Part shown: positions 40,640 through 51,380 of the stretch, piece by piece | Layout: each line of letters starts with the position of its first letter | Numbering within the stretch: the stretch's first letter is position 1 | Source of the DNA: Escarpia spicata | Lineage: Eukaryota; Annelida; Polychaeta; Sabellida; Siboglinidae | Length of the DNA: 64,000 nucleotides | Assembly (NCBI GenBank): GCA_963995525.1 | Contig: OZ023214.1 | Coordinates: forward strand, 42,403,998 to 42,467,997 | Reading direction: 5' to 3' | The notes under the pieces: generated by a model | Told to the model about the DNA's origin: nothing | Seen by the model: the letters and a program-made list of their open reading frames with translations, nothing else | Database searches by the model: none | Made by a program: the position numbers and the translations under genes

Positions 40640-40935
40640 GCAAGGTCAAAGGTCAACCGATGAAAGATCACTTGGTGCAAGGTCAAAGGTAAATCGGTGC
40701 ATGACCAAATATCAAGGTCAAAGGTCAAGACCAAGGTCAAAAGTCACGTGGCACACCTGGCGAATAGGTGGTGAACAATGTAAGTAGGTCAATAAGCGCC
40801 CCTTGCTGGAAAATGATGAAACAATAATGCTTAAATTCGTGCCTCTTATTTTTTCTACTATAAAAAGTAGGTCAAGGATGTTAATAAATAGGTCAGAAGG
40901 TCAAGGTCAAGCGGTGCCCCTGGTGATAGGTGTTG
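40640..40935. promoter_or_regulatory. Cluster of AGGTCA half-sites in the left subterminal region
   Basis: Repeated aaggtcaaaggtcaa (AGGTCA direct repeat with one-base spacing, DR1-type) and tcaaggtca (extended half-site type) occur near 40652, 40680, 40715-40745 and 40885-40900, and mirrored in the right arm near 49990-50095. They match nuclear-receptor binding consensus sites. Whether any receptor binds is unknown; they may simply be subterminal repeats. Confidence 0.45.
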
Positions 40936-41247
40936 AACTAAATAAGTAGGTCAAGTAGCGCCCCCTGACGGAAAACGTGTGAAAGGCTTAAATTCTGGTC
41001 TCCTATATGGTGAAAGAACCACAAAAATAAGTCAATTATATCGTTAAATAGGTCATTGCGCATGCTCAATGATGTCTTTTTCATGAGGCTATGTTTACTG
41101 TGCAGTCCGCGCGTGTAATTTCTACTCTGCAGTCCGTGCGTGTACTTTCTACTCTGCAGTCCGCGCTTCTGATTTCTACTCTGAGGTCCCTGCTTACCCG
41201 GCGCACCCACGTGACCTCTCGGCACGCTAACATGAGTTTCATATTCT

Positions 41248-41256
41248 TGTATAAGC
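41248..41256 (+). promoter_or_regulatory. TATA-like box, left arm gene
   Basis: tgtataagcgcg about 35 bp before the ATG at 41291. The right arm has a better match (tatataagcgcg on the minus strand at 49489-49497) at the same distance from its ATG. Confidence 0.6.
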
Positions 41257-41960
41257 GCGAAGCTCTGCCAGTTGGACACATTTCTGCAAGATGTTCAATC
41301 GTGCGATCATGACTAGCGATAACGTCCGACGAACTGGACTTTCGCCGACGCGGCCAGATGGCCGCAGCCCATCATCGATAGCGCGTGTCGGGGTTGGCCC
41401 GCATCACCTACGGAGATGCGTTCCCCCCACTACCGGCGGCAGCACCACAGGTGCCAGCATCACCACCACCTCGGCGTCAGAAATACCGCCAGTCTCGGCT
41501 CCAACGCAACCGCCGTTCCAGGTGGTAAGTGTTTATTAATATTAATATTATTTCCATTTCACCGTTATTTGGCATTAAGACACTTACGAAAACACAACGT
41601 CTAATAACAATCCTTCGTACGTTTAGAAAGTCGCCCGTCAGACTCTGCCGGCACAACCTCTCGTCGCTACAGCCGGTGAGGTGGCCCTACCGCCCGCGAT
41701 ACCCCCCCCCCTGCCTGGATCCCTTCAATGCCCGCAGTGTAAGGTTGATTTTACACGTAAAACAACTGGAAGCAGCACATGACCCGCGACCTTTCAGAGG
41801 GCCGTAAAAGGGCAAGGGAGGAGGCCGAAATGGATGCGCTGGTAATGAGTTAAACTTTATATTGCATGACTAGACACTTTCGCTTAAAACTGCGGCTCCT
41901 ACCTTCTTCCCGTCAAAAACGTGGCTCCCTATGCACTTCCCGTCAAAACGACTTTTCCCC

Positions 41961-42914
41961 ATTAAGGTTTTGAATCCACTGGGGGCCAGTAGATTTGAAA
42001 AGCTAGTGGCCCGCCTGTGAAAGTTACTGGCCCGGATTTTGTGTTACCGTCAAAAGTACGCTGATACTGAGGTGCAAAACATTATTAGTCTTCTTTTATA
42101 ATTTTACCAACAAAGTCAAATTTGTTAGAAATTACTATACACATATTGATTGTTCAAAGTGAGATATCCAAAGCTAACAATATTGTTCAAGTGTGTACTC
42201 AGATGCATATATAGAGTATTTGCCCAGTTTAAATAAAATGTGGCCAGTCGACAGCTAGTCAGTCGGTAGTTGAGTTGACGCTGCTTTCATGTACAGATCA
42301 TTCAAGGCATTATACTATTTCATGGTTCATTCGCTAGGTGGCACCACCCAAAATAGGTAGCCTTCACCTTGCCCTTACCGACGCAGCGTTACATTTGGTT
42401 TCTGTCATTTTAGCCACTAGTTAATTTTGGATTTAAGCTGTATTCTTTTCATATATCTAGAGAAGAAAAAGCGTGTATAATTCTAAAGTCGAGGCAGCTT
42501 CTAACCACCGTATAAAGTGTGTCCAAGGGCCTCGGCGGGACTTAAAAATGGCGTTTATCGTCATAAAAACCTGCGCTGCCGGTGGTTAGAAAATTTATTC
42601 GATGGCTTTGTACGCCGTTATCTGCATGGTAAGTGTTGGAGTTTGGACTCATTATTTATAACAATTTGTATCTACATAATGTTTACAATGTCCTATAACT
42701 GAGTCGGGTCTAAGAATTCTGGCGAACTGCATCTGATATTGATAACCGATGCGGTCGTGCCGTGACCGCCATTTCGTCTCGGCGGCGTTCGAGAACCGGA
42801 AACCAGTAGCACGTCGGGCCAGTAAAATATAAGAGCCGGTTGCCTGAACTGGCCCGACAGCTTCAAAAAAGGCGCCGGGCCATCGGGCCAGTGTTAATGT
42901 CGAAGCCTGCGCTA
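41961..42914. mobile_element. Nested insertion in the left arm, DNA-transposon-like
   Basis: The right arm reads straight from gacttttcccc to aaatgtcggc; the left arm has 954 bp in between. The insertion's ends are imperfectly inverted: aaggttttgaatccactgg on the left, and aggcttcgacattaacactgg as the reverse complement of the right end. Both are followed by ggcc-rich sequence (actggcccg is repeated inside). No transposase frame is seen, so it resembles a non-autonomous DNA transposon. Confidence 0.65.
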
Positions 42915-43157
42915 AAATGTCGGCTCCCACGCACGTCTGTCAAAATGGCGTCCCCGTCTATGTTTACGTCCGTCAAAACGGCGACTCCCACATACTTCCT
43001 GTCAACATAGCCGCTCCCACCCTCTTCCTATCGAGATATTGTGTCCATATACTTATTGTTTTCCTATCCATTTCTGGTGACCGTACTTTTGGTGACATGA
43101 CTTTTGGTCACAAGTTCTCCCTACCATGGAGTCTGTAATATTTAATTAGTCTTGTAG

Positions 43158-43448
43158 AAATTCATCAAAGGGCCTTTGCCCCCTAAGAGGCAGCCGACCT
43201 CGACAGCCACCAGGACAGCGCCGGCCCCGACAGTCACCGCAACAGTGCCGGCGGCCTCAGCGGCCGACAGTCCGACTACCCCACCTCCGACCAAGCGCCA
43301 GAACGTGTTGGCGTATTATACATGCTGTTTGTGCGGCAGCACATTTACGAAACAATACAATTGGCAGCGGCATATCAAGAAGGGGCGATGCCAAAGAAAT
43401 ATAAACACGCAGCAGAAGCAGCTGAAAGACCGCATTGAAGAAATACTG
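43158..43448 (+). CDS. C2H2-type zinc-finger exon of the left arm
   Basis: 97 codons between acceptor gtcttgtag and donor gtaattt. A Pro/Thr/Ala-rich first half is followed by C-C-L-C-G-S-T-F-T-K-Q-Y-N-W-Q-R-H-I-K-K-G-R-C (C-x2-C, then H, then a final Cys), and a Gln/Lys-rich helix-like tail (L-K-D-R-I-E-E-I-L). The right-arm version (48241-48516) has Tyr in place of the second finger cysteine (C-L-Y-G-S-T), so only the left copy keeps the zinc ligands. Confidence 0.75.
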
Positions 43449-44045
43449 GTAATTTGATCATATCGTTTAAATGTTTTCAGGCGCTGCTACAAATCACATG
43501 CATCTCTTTATGTTTTGTACACCATTATTAAAAGTAAAGTTGTGTTTATTTCAGATGCTGCTACAAATCCCGTCTCTTTATGTTTTGTTATCATGATTAA
43601 AAATTAACTTGTCTTTATTTCAGCGCCATGAAAATGAGCGCGTCGCCGCTGCAGGTGTCCCTGCCACCTCTGCGCCACCTGTGTCGGTGACTAAAGGCAC
43701 CACGGTGAGTGATCTTTGAAGATGTCGGATATTATCACCGACCACGTTTCTATTCATTGCACATATCAACTGAACAAATTGACTACGATAACATCGCAAA
43801 ATATTCCAGTGTCTTTTCTATCTTGTGCGTTGAATTAGTTTAATACTTTACTATATCTTTCACTATCCAAGTTATGAATACGTGTTTGTGTTACGTTTGT
43901 TAACTAAATTAACTTAACCTAACAAACCATTTTCTATTTTCAGCAAAAATAAATTATCATATGTATTACAATTGGACAATAAAACCACCTCCCTCGCCAT
44001 CGTCTTCGCCGTCACCACTTTCTATGGAATTCTTTTAATCCTACG

Positions 44046-44405
44046 TTGTGGAATGTCTTTAACCGGCAGAATAGTGCCTTTAAAATAATTTTCAGTTTCG
44101 GCTTTATTTTACGTAATCGGAACACTAATGAACTTCGTTATTTTCATCCTTCCCATAACGTCTCTGGCCGATATCTGGATGCGCCCCACTTGGATCTAAA
44201 CTGTGATGATTTCGAATCTTGTATTAATAAATTACGAAACGATGATATTTTAAATTGGGGAATCATCAATGGGTCATTACCGTAGCCCCCCTATGAAGAT
44301 AATCTGTGCTTTTTCCGTTCTCTCACACTTAGTAGGGGAGCTGATATTTTTATAATATTGAGCCTAATGTTGCGGCATTATATAAGACATATTTCGTTGT
44401 GTCTC
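44046..44405 (+). pseudogene. Left-arm copy of the polymerase gene's N-terminal region (truncated)
   Basis: The plus-strand frame L-W-N-V-F-N-R-Q-N-S-A-F and then P-P-Y-E-D-N-L-C-F-F-R-S-L matches the minus-strand sequence at 46870-47400. It stops at the junction near 44405 and has no polymerase downstream in this orientation. Confidence 0.75.
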
Positions 44406-47400
44406 CCATTGAGACCTTCGGTGCTTAATTTATCCGTAACTCCAAAACAATAATATGTTTACTACACAACCCGATGAAACCTCTACGGCTCTACCTTCGT
44501 ACTCTATTTTGAACAGGCAACACGGTTCCGAAGTTAACCATTGTTTCCCTGTCAACCGGCAAGTCACATAATCAGATGCGTGCGCGTCACAAAAAACGGC
44601 AGGAAACCATCGGGCCCTGTTTATAAAGAACTCTTTTCGTTTAGCTGTAGTAACACAATCGTCTAAACAATAACAAGCTAGACTCAAATATGCTGAATCC
44701 GTATCCATTTCGCAATATTTGGAGAGGGCGCTCAATGTAATAATCTACAAAATCATAATACAATTCCAGCATTCTCAATGTGTTGTACTGGTAAACCATA
44801 AAACCAATTTGAAGAAGGAGGTCGTATTTAATAGATTTCTTGTTCATTGTTAATTGGTATATGGATGCCGTAATTGGATCTAGCTGGCGAAAACGATGGC
44901 TGTTAATTCTTCGGCTCGCCGTTTTACTATCACAACAAATTATGTTTCTGTACTGTCGCCAATGATAGCCTTTTGCATTAGCAAGACTTGAAAAACGGAC
45001 TGGGTTCGTATTCTAAAACTTAATAAACGTGAAATACGACCAGTCCGTGTTTCAAATACCATTTTAAAAGAGAAGTTGGTAAAATATTGTCATTAAAAAA
45101 TATTGGTTGTACATGTATTTCACCAAAATTCTCTTTAAGATTGTTTTAAAATCTGACTTTTTCCGGATTTCTTTCCACTGACATTACCACATTTCGACAA
45201 CCTCGGTATATTTTTGCAAGCATGTAGTATTCTTTTTGGTTTCTGACAGGAGTTCGGCCACAGATTTCACATTGCCGGAGTTGGTGACGGGAAGTTTACG
45301 AGGACCGATACGTTTCTCCTCTCCGTTCAATTGATGTCTTACGAAAGTTTCTTCTCGTGACCTACCCACCCTAACCATTCAAGGGACATTTTACGATAAA
45401 GACGAGACTGTTTTGGTTTTTAAATTATTTTCCCTGCTACGACGTGTATAACAGCCGATAGACCCGGAACACTAATACCATCTTTAAACATATCTTTGTA
45501 GTGCAATTTGTAAAAAGATAAAATTGTTTCTTGATAGCTTCTATAAAAGGGACGACATCTCTATTGTTTTACAGAATAAAAAATCATGAAAGATTTTCAA
45601 ATCGGGATCGCGCATAATTTTCGTGTAGGATATATTCTCAACTCGCTGTGAAAAGCTACCTTTCGTGGAAGGTATTCACAGTTAAGTTTGCTCAATGAAG
45701 TCACCCACTAGTAGGGAATGTAACCTTTAGTTTGTGTACATCCGCACGCTTTCAGAAATTTATTGTAACTAAAACCGGGAGCCAAGTAATTTATAATATC
45801 AAAAAATTTCAAAGTCGCTCTGTTTAGACACATGACATTAATGTTATGCATTACCACGAACATGGAGTTTTTAGACTTTTTTCTCTGATGTATCGTCCGT
45901 GTTGTAATCTACGTCGGTTGTCAGGAAGTGTGTGGTGAAATGTATTTTAATGACGTTCAAATCGTATTTTCCCAAATTAAAACCAATGACGGGTAATTCT
46001 CTAAGAAAACCATGAAACATACCAATTAATTTTGAAATTTCTTCTTCAGTGATTATAGGTAGAGATGTCCCGTCTTGTTCGCCATCTACAATTTCATCGA
46101 ATGAAGGTTCAAGCAATCTAGCTTGGAGTGTTTGGATATCTTTTAATTGTTGGTTTAATTCATCTAAGACAAAATTATAACGCGTTTTCAAATTTCATAG
46201 GCGGCATCGCTAATTTCATGAAGATAATTTAGACTAGTTGGCTCGGATTACCCTCACTAACAAAACAGCGTGTGTCCTTATATCCAGGGATATTGGATGC
46301 CACACTGAAGCTGAGTATTCCGTGGCCAGCCAACCAGTCCATTTTTGGACTATTTACCGGTAAGTTGGAAGCATCAAAATAACATTCAAAATCAAATGTG
46401 GCCCGAAACGGATAATACCGTTATTTTTCATCGACGTATATACCTAATTCATCTATATTTTAATTTTTTTCTGAATGTGAAATATACCACCAAGGGAAAT
46501 TTTCTTCACCTCCACTTCGTAAGATTCCTTGTGTCTTTTTAAGGGCCATCGACTATGCCAAAGGTTGTAACATCTTATGCATTTGAAAGAACGTGTGTAT
46601 ATCTTAGGATCGTAAATACAATAAAATGTGTTTCGAAAAGGTTTCATTTTAAAATATCGGTAAGTTGAAATTCTCAGTAAATTACACGCTAACAAGTCGT
46701 AGTCGTCGTGACGATCGAGAAATTTATAGACATATATATTGATATGAAAAATGTGTTCAATGTCATAGAGATTACATAACTTAAAACCGGGGAAATGTTT
46801 CATAGGTGGGGCATCATTTGTGGCTTCTTGATATGTCTTATACAGTGCCGCAACATGAGGCTCAAGATGATAAATATTAGCTCCTCGACTAAATGCGAGA
46901 GAACGGAAAAAGCACAGATTATCTTCATAGGGGGGGGGGGGGCTACGGTATCGGGACCTGCCACAGACCAAAGGTATTAAACCTGAGTTGTTTCGCACAT
47001 AGTTGGGAAGGACTACACCGCCAGTACCTATAGGGTCATCACGTATGGTGTTTATATAAAAGGTAGCATTTGGTACCATTTCACAGATTCACTCAGATTT
47101 AGGACGTTGAATGATGGCTCAATTTAAAATATCAACGTTTGGTATTTTATTAATAAAATATTAAAAATATCAACGTTTGGTATTTTATTAATAAAATATT
47201 AAAAATCATCACAGTTTAGATCCAAGTTGGGCGCGTCCAAATATTGGCCGGAAACGTTATGGAAACGATGACAATACAAAGTTCATTAGTGTTCCGATTA
47301 AGTAAAATAAAGCTGAAACTCAAATTTATTATAAAGGCAGTATTCTGCCAGTTAAAGGCATTCCACAACGTAGGATTAAAAGAATTTAAATCAGATTCCG

Positions 47401-47440
47401 TAAGTCTTAAATTTAAAATAGTCTGGATGCGCCCCACTCG
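44406..47440 (-). pseudogene. polB: Protein-primed type B DNA polymerase, decayed
   Basis: Read leftward: N-terminal region with P-P-Y-E-D-N-L-C-F-F-R-S-L and a possible zinc-binding stretch C-I-R-C-Y-N-L-W...R-H (46453-47079); exonuclease motif I (F-D-F-E-C, near 46405); G-F-N-L-G-K-Y-D (exonuclease II type, about 45975); the E-K-R-I-G-P-R-K-L-P-V region (about 45290); and motif C K-Y-C-E-M-D-T-D-S-A-Y near 44700. This order fits the viral/transposon DNA_pol_B_2 family. Several frameshifts and stops are present, and the span between 45180 and 44850 is too short to hold the palm motifs A and B. The C-terminal part is cut off at the junction with the left arm. Inactive. Confidence 0.82.
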
Positions 47441-47985
47441 GTAAGTGGAACGAATACTGCTCTAATGCAATAAATCGACATTATTCAAATAATATGGTAC
47501 AAAGTCAATCGCTTCTGGTGATACAAGTGGATCTTCTTCCATCGGAAGTGGTGACGGCGAAGACGGTGGCGAGGGAGGTGGTGAAGGCGCGGAAGGTGAT
47601 GTCGGTGACGTTGGTAACGAAGACACTGACGTCACGCCCGATGACGGCGACCGTCGGCGTTTTCGGGATTTTACAGTAAGATATGTTTTTTACAATACGA
47701 GTTTATTGTCCTATGGCATAGGATAATTTCCTTTTGCTGAAAATAGAAAATGGTTTGTTACGTTAAGTTATTTAAGTTAACAAAAGTAATACAAACACGA
47801 ATGTAGTTCATAACAGTTTCTTGGATAGTGAAATATGTAGTAAAGTATTCAACTAATTAAACACACAAGATATCAAAACACTGGAGTATTTTACGATCTT
47901 ATCGTAGTCAATCTGTTCAGTTGGTATGTGCAGTGAATAGAAACGTAGTCGGTGATAATATCCAACATCTGTAAAGATCACTCAC

Positions 47986-49453
47986 CGTAGTGCCTTTGGT
48001 CACCGACTCAGGTGGCGCAGAGGTAGCGGGGACACCAGCAGCGGCGACGCGCTTCTTTTCTTGGCGCTGAAATAAAGACAAGTTGATTTTTAATCATGGC
48101 AACAAAACATAAAGAGACGGGATTTGTTGCCGCACCTGAAATAAACACAACTTTACTTTTAATAATGGCGTACAAAACATAAAGAGATGCATGTGATTTG
48201 CAGCAGCGCCTTAAACGTTTAAACGATACGATCAAATTACCAGTATTTCTTTAATACGGTCTTTCAGCTGCTGCTGCTGCGTGTCTATATTTCTTTCGCA
48301 TCGCCCCTTCTTGATATGCCGTTGCCAACAGTGTTTGTTTGTAAATGTGCTGCCGTACAAGCAGCACGTACAGCACGCCAACACGTTCTGGCGCTTGGTC
48401 GGAGGTGGGGTAGTCGGACTGTCGGCCGCTCAGGCCGCCGGTATTGTCACGGTGACTGTCTCGGTGGCTGTCGGAGTCGACTGCCTCTTAGGGGGCAAGG
48501 ACCCTTTGTTGAATTTCTACAAGAATAATAAAATATTACAGATTCTATGGTAGGGAGAACTTGTGACCAAAAGTCATGTTACCAAAAGTACGGTGACCAG
48601 AAGTGGATAGGAAGACAATAACTACCGGTATATGGAGACAATGTCTCGATAGGAAGAGGGTGGGAGCGGCTATGTTGACAGGATGTATGTGGGAGCCGCC
48701 GTTTTCACGGAAGTAAACATAGACGGGGATGCCATTTTGACAGACGTGCATGGGAGCCGACATTTGGGGAAAAGTCGTTTTGACGGGAAGTACGCAGGGA
48801 GCAGCCTTTTTGGCGGGAAGAATGTAGGAGCTGCCATTTTAGGCAAAAATTTTTAGTAACGCAATATAAAGTTTAACTCACCACTAGCGCATCCAGGTCG
48901 GCCTCCTCCGTTGCCCTTGAACGGCCGCCGGTCATGTGCTTCTTCCAGTTGTTTTACGTGAAAATCAACCTTACACTACGGGCAGGTGAACGGAGCCAGG
49001 GAGGGGGGTGGTCTCGCGGTGGTAGGACAACCTCACCGGCGGCAGCGACCAGAGGTTGTGCCGGGGGAGTCCGACGGCCGACTTTCTAAACGTACGAAGG
49101 ATTTTTAGTAGACGTCGTGTTTTCATAAGTATCTTAATGCTACATAATTACACATACGACAAAATTGTGAAATGGAAATAATATTAATAGTAATAAACAC
49201 TTACCACCTGGGACGGTAGTTGCGCTGACGCCCAGGCTGGTGGTATATCTGGCGCCGAGGCTGCCGGTCGTTTAATTGCCGTTGGTGATGCTGGCGCCTG
49301 TGGTGCTGCCGCCGGTGGTGGGGGAACGCCTCTCCGTAGGTGATGCAGGTCAGTTCCGCCACTCTATTAATGATGGGCTGCGGCGTCTGGCCGCGTCGGT
49401 AAAGTCCAGCCTCGTCGGACGTTATCGCTAGTCATGATCGCACGACTGAACAT
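47986..49453 (-). pseudogene. Right-arm zinc-finger exons leading toward the polymerase
   Basis: Counterparts of the left-arm exons: start codon 49453, exon 2 about 48882-49085, exon 3 48241-48516 (one finger Cys changed to Tyr), exon 4 47986-48066, and an acceptor at 47737. Beyond it a Ser/Pro-rich stretch (S-R-K-R-R-R-S-P-S-S-G-V) runs at 47500-47660. One TAG near 47465 separates it from the polymerase N-terminal frame. Exon 1 carries indels. The arrangement suggests that one long spliced gene once joined the zinc finger to the polymerase. Confidence 0.6.
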
Positions 49454-49488
49454 CTTGCAGAAATGTGTTCGACTGCCAGAGGTCCGCG

Positions 49489-49497
49489 CTTATATAA
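49489..49497 (-). promoter_or_regulatory. TATA box, right arm gene
   Basis: tatataagcgcgg on the minus strand, about 36 bp before the start codon at 49453. Conserved with the left arm. Confidence 0.65.
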
Positions 49498-50167
49498 AAA
49501 TATGAAGGTCACATGAGCCGAAAGGTCACGTGGGCTTGCCGAATAAGCACGGACCTCAAAGTAGAAAACAGACGCGCGGACAGCAGAGTAGAAAGTACAC
49601 GCATGGACTGCAGATTAGAAACTACACGCGCGGACTATAAGGTAGACATAGCCTCATAAAAAGATATAATTGAGCATGCGCAATGACCTATTTAACGATA
49701 TGATTGACATATTTTTGTGGTTCACCACATAAGAGACACGAATTTAAGTCTTTCACACATTTTTGTCAGGGGCCGCCACTTGACCTACTTATTTAGTTCA
49801 ACACCTATCCCCCAGGTGCACCATTTGACGTTAACCTTTTGACCTATTTATTGACGCTTTGTCCTGTTTTTATAGTAGAAACCAAATAAGACGCACGAAT
49901 TTAAGCAGTACCATTTCATAATTTTCCAACAAGGGGCGCTTATTGATCTAGTTATGTAGTTCCTCAGGGGCGCCACTTGACATTTGATCTTGATATTTGA
50001 CCTTTAATCTTTGACTTTTCACTGGTTGACCTTTGACCTTGCACCAGCTGACCTTTGACTTTGACACTTGTTGACTTTTGACCTTTGATTTTGCGCCGGA
50101 AGTGACGTCATTTGGTTTTGCTTCAATCCAAATCCAACATCCCCTCGATTTCAACCTATATTGCTAT

Positions 50168-50173
50168 CCCCTA
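50168..50173. repeat. Target-site duplication CCCCTA (right copy)
   Basis: Exact copy of 40560-40565 next to the right end of the element. Confidence 0.75.
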
Positions 50174-50480
50174 CGTAAACTACGATCAACCTAGGGGTCT
50201 ACTACTTAGTATCAAACAGCCTCATCTGCACTCGCGACGCTAAACGGAACGCCATTTTCACTCATCGCAATACACAATAATTACACGGAACGTACATTTA
50301 AATTAACTCAACCTCAATGTACTGCAAAATAATCATATGGCCCATCCATTGCATCGCACCTTTCACAAACGCAGCAACAACGTAATTCACACCTGGCAAG
50401 CATTAGCTCTACAGAACGACAGCCTTAAACGAAAAAACAAACAAACAAATCAATAAAGATAGGCCGTTCCTGCCTTGCAG

Positions 50481-50693
50481 GAGGGCTGCGACGTGCCCGA
50501 AAGCCCGGACAGCGAGAACGTTAAGGTGTGGAAACAAACGCTGATGGATGCCGCCGACGTCGATGGTTTGGATGGCGACGCAGTCAGGGAGGCAACTTTC
50601 CGCATGGCCAAGACAGCCGGTGGGTCAGCACCAACTGCAGCTAACGTGTTATCAATGAGTCGCCTCTCTGACCTATCTCCAGGCCTGTACTAG
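50481..50693 (+). CDS. Terminal exon of an unknown host gene
   Basis: After a strong acceptor (cctgccttgcag), 70 codons run to a TAG. The peptide is acidic at first (E-G-C-D-V-P-E-S-P-D-S-E-N) and ends S-R-L-S-D-L-S-P-G-L-Y. Third-position GC content is high and unlike the surroundings, which supports real coding use. Upstream exons are not visible; the 9.6-kb element lies directly upstream, so they may be beyond it. No family recognised. Confidence 0.5.
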   Translation, partial: EGCDVPESPDSENVKVWKQTLMDAADVDGLDGDAVREATFRMAKTAGGSAPTAANVLSMSRLSDLSPGLY

Positions 50694-50780
50694 GCTGGGT
50701 GGTTGCGAAGGGTGCCAACGCCCCCCTTACGCTAAGGCGAAATAGTTCCGCTTGGGGGAGTGACTTAAACTTAGTTGTAT

Positions 50781-51115
50781 GAACAGTAACTTGACGCAGT
50801 GACTAGAGCACCGGACTCTCAACCGAGAGAACCTGGGTTCGAATCCTGTGCTGCCATGTCGAACCGTGGGCAAATTCGTTCACTCTATTCGCTGCACCAG
50901 TTCACTCAGCTGTATGAATGAGTACCTGGCTATAGACAGTGGTGGCTATCTGTGTACACATACTGTTCGCACGTTAATTACAGCTTGGCTGAATGTTTCC
51001 CAGAAAAGTCGAAATGGTGTTCGATGCACCAGGTCTGCCTGGGAATAACGTGTAAAGCGCCTTCAGCAGTCCTATGGACTGGATACTGCGCTATGTAAGA
51101 ATGCAATCTTTTGTG
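50781..51115 (+). mobile_element. tRNA-derived SINE
   Basis: The head resembles a tRNA: tgactagagcaccggactct for the D-arm/anticodon region and an exact box B, ggttcgaatcc, at 50836-50846. A body with ctcagctgtatgaatgagta and a tail with gcgctatgtaagaatgc follow, both typical of widespread metazoan tRNA SINEs. There is no intact acceptor stem, so it is not scored as a tRNA gene. Confidence 0.75.
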
Positions 51116-51380
51116 AGATAGATTGCTTTGGGATACGAGAAAGACGCAAGATACTAATCACATTTGATGGTCGGTGAACAGATAGAGCAGACATACAAGA
51201 GTGCCCAATTTAATTTGATTCGATAGCACACCGGTAGTAAAGGGGTAGTGATGGTGACAACCGAAGTGTCTTTAGTACAACATATGCGAGGCAGTTTTGT
51301 CTATGTTGGAGTTTAGCAGCATCTCTTCAAGAAATGGTGTTTCGGGGTGAGTTGCAATAGCATCGAAGCTTCTGTTGCAG

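Larger units (their letters stand above)
41291..43950 (+). pseudogene. Left-arm zinc-finger gene, five exons, dead end
   Basis: Exons in phase 0: 41291-41524 (donor gtaagtg), 41627-41841 (with C-P-Q-C-K-V-D-F and a one-base insertion near 41756 relative to the right arm), 43158-43448, 43624-43704 (donor gtgagtg) and a last exon from 43944 that meets a TAA after two codons. Exon 3 encodes an intact C2H2 finger: C-C-L-C-G-S-T-F...W-Q-R-H-I-K-K-G-R-C. In the right arm the same exons lead on toward the polymerase. Here the continuation is broken. Proline-, threonine- and alanine-rich segments surround the finger. Confidence 0.65.
40566..44405. repeat. Left inverted arm (3.84 kb, including a 0.95-kb insertion)
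   Basis: Reverse-complement homology to about 46870-50167. Matching landmarks: the AGGTCA-rich end, the four 'tctactctgcagtccg' subrepeats (41100-41190, against 49560-49645), the TATA box and start codon (41291, against 49453), zinc-finger exon 3 (43158-43448, against 48241-48516) and the polymerase N-terminal region. The arm differs by an insertion at 41961-42914 and a deletion of about 150 bp near 44033. Confidence 0.9.
40566..50167 (-). mobile_element. Polinton/Maverick-like element with arms of more than 3 kb, internally rearranged
   Basis: The ends (agtagtaatatagg on the left; the reverse complement of the right end reads atagcaatatagg) head inverted arms that match at roughly 85-90 percent. 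The match runs to about 44405 on the left and 46870 on the right. Both arms carry the same subterminal repeats, TATA box, zinc-finger exons and the N-terminal part of a polymerase gene. The unique centre (44406-46870) encodes a decayed type B DNA polymerase on the minus strand. Integrase, ATPase, protease and capsid genes of full Polintons are absent, so this 9.6-kb copy is a derivative. The family assignment rests on the polymerase, the 6-bp duplication and the inverted ends. A different protein-primed element cannot be excluded. Confidence 0.72.
46870..50167. repeat. Right inverted arm (about 3.3 kb)
   Basis: Partner of the left arm. It keeps the pre-insertion state at the place where the left arm has 954 extra bases, and retains sequence between the Ser/Pro-rich segment and the polymerase N-terminal region that the left arm has lost. 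It leads directly into the polymerase frame. Confidence 0.9.

Noticed and set aside
50781..50860. Possible functional tRNA gene (exact box B)
   Set aside because: No complete acceptor stem or cloverleaf, and a SINE body and tail follow directly.
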